Shown here: positions 37,929 through 46,243 of the stretch, in pieces
How the letters are laid out: each line of letters begins with the position of its first letter
Numbering within the stretch: position 1 is the first letter of the stretch
Assembly: GCA_014879655.1 (NCBI GenBank)
Contig: JACSRS010000084.1
Coordinates: 1-50,700 of the forward strand
Direction: 5' to 3'
Length of the DNA: 50,700 nt
From: Burkholderiaceae bacterium
GTDB taxonomy: Bacteria > Pseudomonadota > Gammaproteobacteria > Burkholderiales > Burkholderiaceae_C
The notes under the pieces: model-generated
Databases searched by the model: none
Seen by the model: the letters and a program-made list of their open reading frames with translations, nothing else
Told to the model about the DNA's origin: nothing
Made by a program: the position numbers and the translations under genes

Positions 37929-39734
37929 CTAATCGGTGCGAACCACCACGCGAGCCACTTCGCTGATACCGATCACGCTGAAGAAGCCCGCGATCAGCCG
38001 GTGGACGTCCAGGAACTGGACCTGCCGACCTTCGGCTTGCCGCGATGACACCCAGTTCAGCAGCGTCCCTGCGGCCGCAAAATCGACCCGGATCAGCTTG
38101 GCGCACGAAATGTTCAACGTGTCGGCACCCGCAAACCGGTGGCCCAGTTTGTCCAGCAAGGGCAAGACATCGCCGGCGATGGAACCCGAAAGTTCCACAA
38201 CCACCGGAGGCAGCATGATCGATTCCAGCCCCGTCGGCCGGAAATCGTTGGGGCTTGAGTCCCCGGCGCTGGGCGCGGAATCATCCAGTGCGCTGAGAAT
38301 GGAGGCCGGTCCGGTGTCATCGACGCCACGGACACCGAGCACCTTGCAGGTGCAACGCGGATCTTCCCAGGACGGCGGCGAGACCTCGTAGGTCACGCAG
38401 TAATTCAGCGCCGTCATCTCAAAATCGTCCATCTGGTTCAGGCAGCGCAGCAAGGACATGCGCGTGTGCCACCATTCGGTTTCAACCGACCGCTCACCGG
38501 ACGGTGTGTTCTGCTCCAGCAGGTTCAACAGGTGTTCGGTGCCGACCATACGGATTTCCACAGCCTGCCCAGCCCAATCCCTGAACAAAGAAGTCAACAC
38601 CGGCAGCGCTGCGCCATCCATGGTTGTCAATCGGGTCCAGTCCAGCCGCCAGGGCGGGGCGGTACGCCCCAAAACATCACCCAGCATGCCCACCGACTTG
38701 AGGTTCAACAGCGGGGGGCATGTCCAGTGCGCCGACTGCGAGGCCCCCGCCGCTGGCTGCGCATCCGCCAACTGGTTGAACATCTCCGGCATCGAAAACC
38801 ACTGCGGAGCTGAGCGCTGGAACTGGTTTGCAAAGTCGATGGCAGCCACATCGAAGCGCGCTTGCTGCCCCGTCGCGCGGTACAAGTCAAACAACGCCAG
38901 CCAGGCTTCGACCTGATCCGACCGGGGTTTGCCCGCGGCGTCGTTGCTTGAGAGCGCATCGAGCAGGCCCGCCTCGGCGCCCTGGTCGTCGCCATTGGCG
39001 AAACGAATCGAGGCTTCTTCAAGTTCCGGATCGTGCGCGATTTCGTCGACCTCAATGGCCATCGAGCGAGAGGCTGAAAAGTCCCCGCCAGTCGTGTCGA
39101 ACGCTTTGCCGACCGCGCCTTTCGAAGCCGCCGCTTTATCTGCCGCTGCAGCGGCGGGCACGGGGGCGGGCACGGCGGCGCCAGCTGCAGAGGCTGGAGC
39201 GGGCGCAAGATGCTGGTTCAGTTTCGGTACCGGAGCCGGCGCTTGCACCGATGCAGGCGTTGGCGCCGGCGCAAACAAGGGTCCCAGCATCGAGCGCTCC
39301 CGCGCCTCCTGCGGTGTTTCTGGCTGCGACGGCGGCGACGAAGGTGGAAATACGCTGCTGTTGACCGACGAATCGCGATGCTTGGTCTTCCACCACTGCA
39401 TCGACATCTGGGCTTCGATCTCGTCGATTTTCTTCAGTGTCTGGGCGCGCTCGTCCGGTTTGGAAGGCAGACTGCTCTGGAAAAAGGATGGTCGCTGCGC
39501 CGGCGTCTGCGTGCCAACCAGCTCCTTGCGGCGCAGCTTGCGCAGCATTTCGAACTCGCGCTTGCGGACAAAATCATTGCGCCGCTTTCGTTCGACCAGT
39601 TCCTTCAGCATCAACTTGCTGTGGTTGCTGTCCTGATCCGAGTCCGCGCGGTCGAGATCGGCCCAGTTGGTGGCCGGATTGCGAACAAACCGGACGACTT
39701 TGGACAGCAGACCACCGTTCTCTTCTTTTGCCAT
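37929..39734 (-). CDS. Conserved-looking protein with two STAS-like domains and an Ala/Pro linker
   Basis: A 601-residue cytoplasmic protein. Residues 1-115 are highly charged with Arg/Lys-rich helices (about 40-73). Residues 150-210 form an Ala/Pro linker. Residues 235-310 look helical and TPR-like ([20 protein letters not shown]). Two STAS/MlaB-like modules follow: about 338-410 ([17 protein letters not shown]) and about 508-600 ([19 protein letters not shown], then [14 protein letters not shown]). Neither has an obvious phosphorylatable Ser at the anti-sigma-factor-antagonist position. STAS domains bind partners or lipid carriers, but the role here is unknown. It lies between dksA (47 bases upstream) and hslV (56 bases downstream) on one strand, suggesting a link to stress response. 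Confidence 0.8.
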   Translation of the reverse strand: MAKEENGGLLSKVVRFVRNPATNWADLDRADSDQDSNHSKLMLKELVERKRRNDFVRKREFEMLRKLRRKELVGTQTPAQRPSFFQSSLPSKPDERAQTLKKIDEIEAQMSMQWWKTKHRDSSVNSSVFPPSSPPSQPETPQEARERSMLGPLFAPAPTPASVQAPAPVPKLNQHLAPAPASAAGAAVPAPVPAAAAADKAAASKGAVGKAFDTTGGDFSASRSMAIEVDEIAHDPELEEASIRFANGDDQGAEAGLLDALSSNDAAGKPRSDQVEAWLALFDLYRATGQQARFDVAAIDFANQFQRSAPQWFSMPEMFNQLADAQPAAGASQSAHWTCPPLLNLKSVGMLGDVLGRTAPPWRLDWTRLTTMDGAALPVLTSLFRDWAGQAVEIRMVGTEHLLNLLEQNTPSGERSVETEWWHTRMSLLRCLNQMDDFEMTALNYCVTYEVSPPSWEDPRCTCKVLGVRGVDDTGPASILSALDDSAPSAGDSSPNDFRPTGLESIMLPPVVVELSGSIAGDVLPLLDKLGHRFAGADTLNISCAKLIRVDFAAAGTLLNWVSSRQAEGRQVQFLDVHRLIAGFFSVIGISEVARVVVRTD

Positions 39735-39781
39735 GCGCTAGTCTCGCATTTCAGGTCTGCCCCGACGTCAAGGGAAGTCCC

Positions 39782-40921
39782 CTAGTCGCCAAACATTTTT
39801 TGCTTCAGTTCCCTGCGCTGCTGCGCTTCCAGAGAAAGCGTGGCCGTGGGCCGCGCCAGCAGGCGGCCCACGCCGATCGGCTCCCCGGTTTCGTCGCAGT
39901 AACCATAGTCACCGGCATCGATGCGCGCAATCGACTGCTCGATCTTTTTCAACAGCTTGCGCTCGCGGTCGCGCGTGCGAAGCTCCAGAGCATGCTCTTC
40001 CTCGATGGTCGCGCGATCTGCTGGGTCGGGAACCACCACAGTGTCTTCGCGCAGATGCTCGGTGGTTTCGCCGGCGTTGCTGAGCATTTCCTTTTTCAAC
40101 TGGACCAGTTTCAGCCGGAAATAGGCCGTCTGGCACTCATTCATGTACTCGTCGTCCGGCATTGCCAGCACTTCGGCATCTGTCAGTTCTTCGGGTTTCC
40201 TGGTCTTCCAGTTATTGGCGAGCTTGGGGTCTTTCTTGACCGGAACGAAAGGTGGGGGTGTCAATACAGGGGCAGACATGGAATTGCCGTAACTCGATTT
40301 CGCAGCATTGGATGCCACGGACTGTGCCATTGAGGGCACCGTGATCTGGGAAAGCCTGGAGGGTCGGCCGGCACGTCCGGCCGACGCTGGCACCCGGCCG
40401 GGTCGGGTTGCTTTGGCCGCAGTTGCCGGTTTCGCAGGCGCAGTGGCGGCCACGACCGGCGCTGCGGCCTTGGCGGGAGCCGACTTGGCGGCAACGGACT
40501 TGACAGGCGTGGCGGTCTTGCCGGGCGAGGCTTTGGCCGGCGCAGCCTTGGCAACCGCAGGCTTGGAAACTGCAACTTTGCTGGCGGCCTTTTTCGCGGC
40601 CCCCGCCGGGGCTTTGACGCTCGCCTTCACAGCTTTGGCTGCAACCGGGGTTGCTGTCGCTTTCCCGGTTTTGGCCACGGGTTTGGCGTTCTGGGCATTC
40701 ACTTCCTGTCTCCTTGGTGGGCTGTCTCGCCCGGTCTCGGCCGGTGCGCCAACCATCGGTTTCTGTGAAGACGCCTTGCTTTGCGCCTTCTGCCGCTTTA
40801 TACCCCTGATCGGGGATGTCAATGGCTTGATTTCCGCGGCTGCGGCAGCCTCCGGTTCGGGCCGCGATTGTATAGGCTTGCCCCGCGCCAGCCCCATCAG
40901 TTGCAGAATCGAGACAATCAT
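39782..40921 (-). CDS. dksA: RNA polymerase-binding transcription factor DksA with long basic N-terminal extension
   Basis: DksA works with ppGpp at the RNA polymerase secondary channel. The conserved core is residues about 228-379, with the coiled-coil tip motif DPADRA at 299-304 and the ending GRLLARPTATLSLEAQ. Of the four zinc-finger cysteines only the first remains (Cys342); the others are Thr345, Ser363 and Ala366, so zinc binding is unlikely. Residues 40-200 are a Lys/Ala/Pro-rich tail of repeated AAK, AKA and PAK units, resembling histone H1 C-termini and AlgP-like proteins. GGGAGG five bases before ATG 40921 supports the long form. It starts 32 bases after a COG0523 metallochaperone gene. 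Confidence 0.93.
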   Translation of the reverse strand: MIVSILQLMGLARGKPIQSRPEPEAAAAAEIKPLTSPIRGIKRQKAQSKASSQKPMVGAPAETGRDSPPRRQEVNAQNAKPVAKTGKATATPVAAKAVKASVKAPAGAAKKAASKVAVSKPAVAKAAPAKASPGKTATPVKSVAAKSAPAKAAAPVVAATAPAKPATAAKATRPGRVPASAGRAGRPSRLSQITVPSMAQSVASNAAKSSYGNSMSAPVLTPPPFVPVKKDPKLANNWKTRKPEELTDAEVLAMPDDEYMNECQTAYFRLKLVQLKKEMLSNAGETTEHLREDTVVVPDPADRATIEEEHALELRTRDRERKLLKKIEQSIARIDAGDYGYCDETGEPIGVGRLLARPTATLSLEAQQRRELKQKMFGD

Positions 40922-40953
40922 CGAGCCTCCCAGCTACTTGTTGATTTTCAAAC

Positions 40954-42018
40954 TCACACCAGACTTTGTTCGAGCCCTTGCAGCAGGATGTCGCGCGGCA
41001 GGTCGATGCCAATGAACACCATCTTGCTGGTTTTCTTCTCGCCCTCGGCCCATTTCGGCCCCAGATCGCTGCCCATCAGCTGGTGCACGCCCTGAAAGAT
41101 CACCTTGCGCTCGGTGCCCTTCATATGGAGCACACCTTTGTAGCGCAGCATGCGCGGCCCGTAGATGTTGACGATGGCGCCCAGAAAGTCTTCCAGTTTG
41201 GCAGGATCGAAGGCACGGTCACTGCGGAACACGAAACTCTTCACATCGTCGTCATGGTGGTGGTGATGGCCACCGCCATGGTCATGGGCGTGGGACGGAT
41301 GGTCACAATGCGCCTCGTGTTCATGATTGTGGTGCGCATGGTCGTGATCGGTGTCTGACTCGTCTTTCAGGAAATCCGGGTCGATGTCCAGCTTGGCATT
41401 GAGATTGAAGCCGCGCAGGTCGAACACCTCGCTGATCGCCACTTCGCCGAAATGCACCGCTTTTTGCGGCGCGCGCGGATTCATGTGCGCCAGCCGGTGC
41501 TGCAGGGCCGCCAGTTCGTCGGCCGTCACCAGATCGGACTTGCTGATGAACAGCTGGTCGGCAAAACCGACCTGCCGCCGCGCCTCCTGCCGGTCATTGA
41601 GTTGCGTGGCCGCGTGTTTGGCGTCGACCAGGGTCAGGATCGAATCGAGCAGATAGCTCTCGGCGATCTCGTCGTCCATGAAAAAAGTCTGCGCCACCGG
41701 CCCGGGATCGGCCAGCCCGGTGGTCTCGATCACCACCCGCTCGAAATCGAGCTCGCCCTTGCGTTTTTTCTGCGCCAGGTCCTGCAAGGTCGCGCGCAGA
41801 TCTTCGCGGATCGTGCAGCAGATGCAGCCATTGCTCATCTGGATGATCTGCTCGCTGGTGTCGGCGACCAGGATGTCGTTGTCGATGTTCTCTTCACCGA
41901 ACTCGTTTTCGATGACGGCGATCTTCTGGCCGTGGGCCTCCGAAAGCACGCGCTTGAGCAGGGTGGTTTTGCCGGATCCGAGAAATCCGGTGACGATGGT
42001 GGCGGGAATGAGACTCAT
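40954..42018 (-). CDS. COG0523 (CobW/ZigA/YeiR-like) GTPase, probable zinc chaperone
   Basis: G3E GTPases of this family deliver metals to target proteins. The 354-residue protein has Walker A GFLGSGKT at 11-18, the metal motif GCICC (Cys65, Cys67, Cys68), the guanine-specificity motif SKSD at 159-162 and a His/Asp-rich loop at about 224-258 with runs such as HHHHHDDD. CobW_C follows. The His loop and absence of cobalamin genes favour zinc over cobalt. ATG 42018 precedes the conserved start; codons further upstream overlap a hairpin. dksA follows on the same strand. Confidence 0.92.
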   Translation of the reverse strand: MSLIPATIVTGFLGSGKTTLLKRVLSEAHGQKIAVIENEFGEENIDNDILVADTSEQIIQMSNGCICCTIREDLRATLQDLAQKKRKGELDFERVVIETTGLADPGPVAQTFFMDDEIAESYLLDSILTLVDAKHAATQLNDRQEARRQVGFADQLFISKSDLVTADELAALQHRLAHMNPRAPQKAVHFGEVAISEVFDLRGFNLNAKLDIDPDFLKDESDTDHDHAHHNHEHEAHCDHPSHAHDHGGGHHHHHDDDVKSFVFRSDRAFDPAKLEDFLGAIVNIYGPRMLRYKGVLHMKGTERKVIFQGVHQLMGSDLGPKWAEGEKKTSKMVFIGIDLPRDILLQGLEQSLV

Positions 42019-42033
42019 GGGGAAACCTGCAGA

Positions 42034-42091
42034 TGCGGCAACGAAGCCGCACAGATGGGGGAGTTTATCGGCGTTGCAAGTGCTGAACGCC
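42034..42091 (-). promoter_or_regulatory. Two inverted repeats in the 5' region of the COG0523 gene
   Basis: TGCGGC-6-GCCGCA (42034-42051) lies 15 bases before the start codon with a TTCGTT loop on the sense strand. GGCGTT-10-AACGCC (42070-42091) lies further upstream. The first could limit ribosome access, the second could be an operator. No consensus Zur box was recognised. Confidence 0.35.
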
Positions 42092-42140
42092 AACAGGCTG
42101 ATACTTTACAGGAGCTGTCAAGCGCTTCAAAAATCCTGTT

Positions 42141-42196
42141 TGTATAGCAACAAACATCCATCTGACGCTGGACAGAGCCGTATTTTACAGAAATTT
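42141..42196 (+). repeat. Dispersed repeat copy D, between the rlmI-like and COG0523 genes
   Basis: ATAGC (42144-42148), 14 bases, TGACGCTGG (42163-42171), five bases, GCC, then a TTTT/AAATTTC tail. It ends just before the rlmI-like stop codon at 42200. Confidence 0.75.
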
Positions 42197-42199
42197 CCG

Positions 42200-43408
42200 T
42201 CAAATCGGCTTGCGCACCACCACCAGTCCCTTCAGGTATTCGCCTTCCGGGAAGTGGATCGTCATCGGATGGTCCGGTGCACCCTGCAGGCGCTCGCTGA
42301 TGCAGCCTTCCACGCCTGCGTCGATGCCGGCAGACGCAACGATCTTGTGGAAAAGGTCGGCACTGATACCGCCCGAGCAGGAGTAGGTGAAAAGTTCGCC
42401 GCCGGGCTCCAGCAGCTTCAGGGCCAGCCGGTTGATGTCCTTGTAGGCCCGCGCGGCGCGCTCGGCGTGGGCGGCGGTGGGCGCGAACTTGGGCGGATCG
42501 AGCACGATGGCGTCAAAACGCTCGCCGCTTTCGACAAACGCACGCAGGCTGGCGTTGACATCGGCATCCAGAAAGCGCGCCCGCGACGCGTCAAAGCCGT
42601 TGAGTTCGACGTTGGCACGCGCCCGCGCCAGAGCCGGGCCCGACGAATCGATGGACGTGACGTGCGCCGCCCCGCCCGACAGCGCAGCCACTGTGAATCC
42701 GCCGGTGTAGCAATAGCAGTTGAGCACGAACTGGAACCGCCGGTGCCGCGTGTGCGCCGCAAAACGTTGCCGGCTGTCGCGCTGATCCAGATAAAAGCCG
42801 GTCTTGTGGCCGGTTGCGATGTCCAACGTCAGCTGCCAGTCGTGCTCGCGAATCGTCAGCTCGGTGGCCGGCGCCGCGCCGGCAGCGTCCGCCCCGCCCC
42901 GCAGCCAGCCGGTCACTTCCGCCAGACCTTCGAGCTTGCGCACGCTCGCGTCGGAGCGCTCGTACAGCCTGGACAGGCCGGTTTCCTGCAGCAGCGCCTC
43001 GACGATCGGTTCCTTGAAGCGCTCAACCCCGGCCGCCAGAAACTGCGCCACCAGCGTGTCGCCGTAACGGTCGACGATCAGGCCGGGCAGCCCGTCGGCC
43101 TCGCCGTGGATCAGGCGCAGCCCGTCGCTGCGGATATCAAACAACTGGCGCACCGCGATGCTGCGGCGGATCAACGACCGCAGAAAAGCGGCGTCGATGC
43201 GCTGGGCCTGATCAAAACTCCAGACCCTTGCGCGAATGCGTGAAGCCGGGCTGAAAGCGGCCCAGGCCAGAAAGTCGCCGGCGGCAGACTCGACGCGAAC
43301 CGTCTCGCCCGGGTCGCCGCCGCCCTTGGCGATGGCCGAATCGAAAATCCAAGGGTGGCCGCGCAGCAGGGACTTTTCCTTGCCTTCGCGCAATCGGAGC
43401 GTTTTCAT
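42200..43408 (-). CDS. rlmI: Class I SAM-dependent rRNA methyltransferase (RlmI-like)
   Basis: RlmI makes 5-methylcytosine 1962 in 23S rRNA. The 402-residue protein has an N-terminal PUA domain (LREGKEKSLLRGHPWIFDSAI), a central EEHD-like domain with TGFYLDQRDSR, and a Rossmann methyltransferase with motif I NCYCYTGGF, the DPPKF catalytic motif and TYSCSGGIS with the second conserved cysteine. These features match COG1092 proteins of about 400 residues. The exact target base is inferred from the family. Not clearly cotranscribed with the COG0523 gene because of the 181-base gap. Confidence 0.9.
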   Translation of the reverse strand: MKTLRLREGKEKSLLRGHPWIFDSAIAKGGGDPGETVRVESAAGDFLAWAAFSPASRIRARVWSFDQAQRIDAAFLRSLIRRSIAVRQLFDIRSDGLRLIHGEADGLPGLIVDRYGDTLVAQFLAAGVERFKEPIVEALLQETGLSRLYERSDASVRKLEGLAEVTGWLRGGADAAGAAPATELTIREHDWQLTLDIATGHKTGFYLDQRDSRQRFAAHTRHRRFQFVLNCYCYTGGFTVAALSGGAAHVTSIDSSGPALARARANVELNGFDASRARFLDADVNASLRAFVESGERFDAIVLDPPKFAPTAAHAERAARAYKDINRLALKLLEPGGELFTYSCSGGISADLFHKIVASAGIDAGVEGCISERLQGAPDHPMTIHFPEGEYLKGLVVVRKPI

Positions 43409-43480
43409 GGGCCGTATTGTCGGCGCATCACCCGATGATCAGCCGCTATTGCCGCGCTTTGCGAGAAGGTCAGCCACCTG

Positions 43481-43526
43481 CGCGACGCTTCGTGCGTCGA
43501 TCAGGCTCCTCCGCGACGCTTCGCGC
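43481..43526. repeat. Short direct repeat at the 3' end of xerC
   Basis: Two near-identical 16-base units begin with CGCGACGCTTCG at 43481 and 43512, differing at one base. The first lies after the xerC stop and can itself fold (CGACGC, TTCGT loop, GCGTCG); the second is within the last xerC codons. Possibly a small duplication or part of a terminator. Confidence 0.4.
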
Positions 43527-44502
43527 GCGGGTGCGCCGCATCGTAGGCGCGTGCCAGGTGCTGGAAATCGAGCCGGGTGTAGACCTGCGTGCTGGTGATG
43601 CTGGCATGCCCGAGCAACTCCTGCACCGCGCGCAGGTCGCTGCTCGACTGCAGCACATGGCTGGCAAACGAATGGCGCAGCATGTGCGGGTGAACGGGCG
43701 TGGCCAGCCCAGCCTGCAAGCTGCGCAGCTTCAGGCGCTGCCAGACCGATTGCGCCGTCAGCCGCGTGCCATGGCGCCCCGGGAACAGCGCCGATGCAGC
43801 CGCTTCTTCGCCTTGCGCAGCTGGCAGCCGCACCGAACGCAGGGTCAGCCAGTGCGTCAGCGCTGCCAGCGCCTCGCGGCCCAGCGGTACGCTGCGGCGC
43901 TTGCTGCCCTTGCCCTGCACCTGCACCTCGCCAGCCTGCAGGTCGATCCAGCCGCGCCCGGCCTTCTGCGCTGCCGTGCTAGCAGCAAGGTCGAGCCCGA
44001 CCAGTTCGCCCACCCGCAGGCCGCAGCCGTACAGCAGTTCGACCATCGCCGCATCGCGCGCCTGCAGCCACGGATCGCCTTCGTCGCTGCGGTGTGCGGC
44101 CAGTCGCACCGCTTCGTCGACGCCAAGCGCCTTGGGCAGCAGCCGTGGCGCGCGCGGCGCCCGCACGTCCTGCACCGGGTTGCTGGCCACCAGCGCCTCG
44201 CGGCCCAGCCAGCGATAAAAGCCGCGCCAGCCCGAGAGAATCAGCGCAATGCCACGGCCGCTGCGGCCGGCGCCGTGCATCTGGGCGACCCAGCGGCGGA
44301 TGTGGTGACTCTGCACGTCTGGCAGTTGCACGCCTGCCTGGCGCGCGTGCGCATCGAGACGGATCAGATCCAGCCGGTACAACGTGACGGTCCGGGGCGC
44401 CAGCCGCTTTTCGACCCGCACATGCTCCAGGTAGCGCTGCGCCAGCGGCGGCAGTTCGGCAGCCGCCTTGTCCGTTACCGGCGTTGCCTGCGTCGGGTCC
44501 AT
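43501..44502 (-). CDS. xerC: Tyrosine recombinase XerC
   Basis: With XerD resolves chromosome dimers at dif. The 333-residue protein has an N-terminal SAM-like core-binding domain and the catalytic residues Arg163 (CGLRVGEL), Lys198 (GKGSKRR), His273 and Arg276 (HPHMLRH), His299 (LLGHAS) and Tyr308 (VYT). It follows dapF and a DUF484 gene, the same order as E. coli dapF-yigA-xerC, which distinguishes it from phage integrases. 27 bases separate it from DUF484. Confidence 0.95.
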   Translation of the reverse strand: MDPTQATPVTDKAAAELPPLAQRYLEHVRVEKRLAPRTVTLYRLDLIRLDAHARQAGVQLPDVQSHHIRRWVAQMHGAGRSGRGIALILSGWRGFYRWLGREALVASNPVQDVRAPRAPRLLPKALGVDEAVRLAAHRSDEGDPWLQARDAAMVELLYGCGLRVGELVGLDLAASTAAQKAGRGWIDLQAGEVQVQGKGSKRRSVPLGREALAALTHWLTLRSVRLPAAQGEEAAASALFPGRHGTRLTAQSVWQRLKLRSLQAGLATPVHPHMLRHSFASHVLQSSSDLRAVQELLGHASITSTQVYTRLDFQHLARAYDAAHPRAKRRGGA

Positions 44503-44529
44503 GGCGGCCAGGGCTTCGCCGCGTCGGGT

Positions 44530-45207
44530 TCAGCGCAGCCGCGACAGCGCGGCGCTGCCCAGTTCGGCCATGCGATCGAGGAACTCGGTTCCCATGCCGG
44601 CATGGAAGCGCTGCGGATCGGGCGAGGCCAGCACCATCAGCCCGAAGGCCTCGGGCGAGCCCATTTCCCTGAGCGCCACCAGTGCCAGCGAAGACACCGA
44701 TGCCGGTGCGGGCAGCCAGGCGAGCACGTCAAAACCGGCGTTGGCGCCGCAATACGGGCTGGTCAGCGACGACGCCAGGCTGCGCACGTCGGCGCTGACG
44801 CCGGCGGTGAAAGGCTCGCCGGCAAAGGCTTCGCCCACGCCCCAGACCTTGACCGCGACCTGCGGCACCTGGAACTGCGTCTGCAGTTCCTCGGCCATGA
44901 CTTCGGGCAGATCGCGCGCCGAAGTGGTCAGAAACAGGTTGCGCGCCCAGCGCTGCACCCGGTCGGCGATGACCATGTTTTCGTTGCCGTGGCGGATCAT
45001 GTCCATCATGCGCAGTTCCAGCGCGCGGATTTTCTCGCGCAGCATTTCGGCCTGCCGCTCCTGCAGGCTCACCGCGCGGTTGCCATGCGGGCTGGTCAGC
45101 TGCACCGCTGACAGCAGCTCGGCGTGCCGGTCGAAGAAACCGGGGGTGTTGAGCAGGAAATTGGCGATGTCGTCTTCGGTGATCGGGTTCATGGCAGCAG
45201 TTTCCAT
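44530..45207 (-). CDS. DUF484 (YigA-like) protein
   Basis: The 225-residue protein starts near ITEDDIANFLLNTPGFFDRHAELL, the DUF484 signature, has a short coiled coil (about 45-72, LQERQAEMLREKIRALELRM) and a GAF-like C-terminal domain. The family has no established function; its constant place between dapF and xerC is the main clue. ATG 45207 overlaps the dapF stop by one base (TGATG). Confidence 0.93.
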   Translation of the reverse strand: METAAMNPITEDDIANFLLNTPGFFDRHAELLSAVQLTSPHGNRAVSLQERQAEMLREKIRALELRMMDMIRHGNENMVIADRVQRWARNLFLTTSARDLPEVMAEELQTQFQVPQVAVKVWGVGEAFAGEPFTAGVSADVRSLASSLTSPYCGANAGFDVLAWLPAPASVSSLALVALREMGSPEAFGLMVLASPDPQRFHAGMGTEFLDRMAELGSAALSRLR

Positions 45208-46136
45208 CAAAGGGTTCCAGTCGGGTCGGGCAAATGGATTTCGCCCTCAAAAACGGTGGTGGCAGGGCCGGTCATCAACACGGGCGCGGCCAGGTTGCCG
45301 GCGCCGCCGGCCCATTCAATGTGCAGCACGCCGCCGCGCGTGTCCACCGCGACGCGCTGATCCAGCCAGCCCAGGCGGATGCCGGCCACCACCGCCGCGC
45401 AGGCGCCGGTGCCGCAGGCCAGCGTTTCGCCGGCGCCGCGCTCGTACACGCGCAACCGGATGCGATCGCGCGCCACGACCTGCAGGAAGCCGACGTTGAC
45501 GCCGTTCGCAAACGCAGGCTGCGCCTGCACCAGCGGGCCCAGCGTCGCCACCGGCGCGGCGTCCACGTCGTCCACCCGCATCACCGCATGGGGATTGCCC
45601 ATCGACAGAATCGCTACTGAAACAGTAGCTGAATCTGTCGATTTGACGATGGGATGAGTCGAATTTTGTTCAAAATTGAGCCGCCAGAGCGGCCACCCCC
45701 CCTGCTGCTGATCAGCGCTTGCGCCGGCCGGGTCGAACGGAACCTGCGCGAGGTCGAACACCGGCCCGCCCATGTCCACCGTGACTTCGCCATCGGCGTT
45801 CATCTGCAGCGACAACACGCCGCCGGTGACCTTGACCCTGACCGTGTCCCGTTCGGTCAGGCCTTTCTCGCGCACATAGCGCACAAAGCAGCGCGCGCCG
45901 TTGCCGCAGTGTTCGACTTCACCGCCGTCGGCGTTGTGGATGACGTATTCGAAGTCCACGTCCGCGAGACCGGGCGGTGCGGGGCGCACGCTGAGAATCT
46001 GGTCGGCGCCAACGCCGAAATGCCGGTCAGCCAGAAAGCGGTACTGGGCCGGGCTCAGGTCCAGCCTGCGCTGCGTCTCGTCAAGCACGACGAAATCGTT
46101 GCCGGCGCCCTGCATCTTGGTGAAACGGATTTTCAT
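45207..46136 (-). CDS. dapF: Diaminopimelate epimerase
   Basis: Converts LL- to meso-diaminopimelate for lysine and peptidoglycan synthesis. The 309-residue protein has [12 protein letters not shown] at the start, catalytic Cys77 in [10 protein letters not shown] and the second cysteine in [10 protein letters not shown]. It is about 20-35 residues longer than usual family members (274-290); the excess coincides with residues about 154-175, encoded by dispersed repeat copy E just before the conserved SMGNPH motif. Product feeds MurE, also in this window. Confidence 0.95.
   Translation of the reverse strand: MKIRFTKMQGAGNDFVVLDETQRRLDLSPAQYRFLADRHFGVGADQILSVRPAPPGLADVDFEYVIHNADGGEVEHCGNGARCFVRYVREKGLTERDTVRVKVTGGVLSLQMNADGEVTVDMGGPVFDLAQVPFDPAGASADQQQGGWPLWRLNFEQNSTHPIVKSTDSATVSVAILSMGNPHAVMRVDDVDAAPVATLGPLVQAQPAFANGVNVGFLQVVARDRIRLRVYERGAGETLACGTGACAAVVAGIRLGWLDQRVAVDTRGGVLHIEWAGGAGNLAAPVLMTGPATTVFEGEIHLPDPTGTL
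45613..45677 (+). repeat. Dispersed repeat copy E, inside dapF
   Basis: GTAGC (45625-45629), 14 bases, TGACGATGG (45644-45652), then a TTTTGTTCAAAATTG tail. A perfect stem GCTACTG-AAA-CAGTAGC precedes it (45613-45629). Antisense to dapF and in frame. Confidence 0.7.
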
Positions 46137-46243
46137 GCCGGAATTATCCGCCGAACCCCCGGCTTGCCGGCCTTTGCCGCAGGGATGAACCACCGCGCCG
46201 CGGGCCGCAGACGGCCATCGCGCGCCCTGCCGATAATGGTGCC

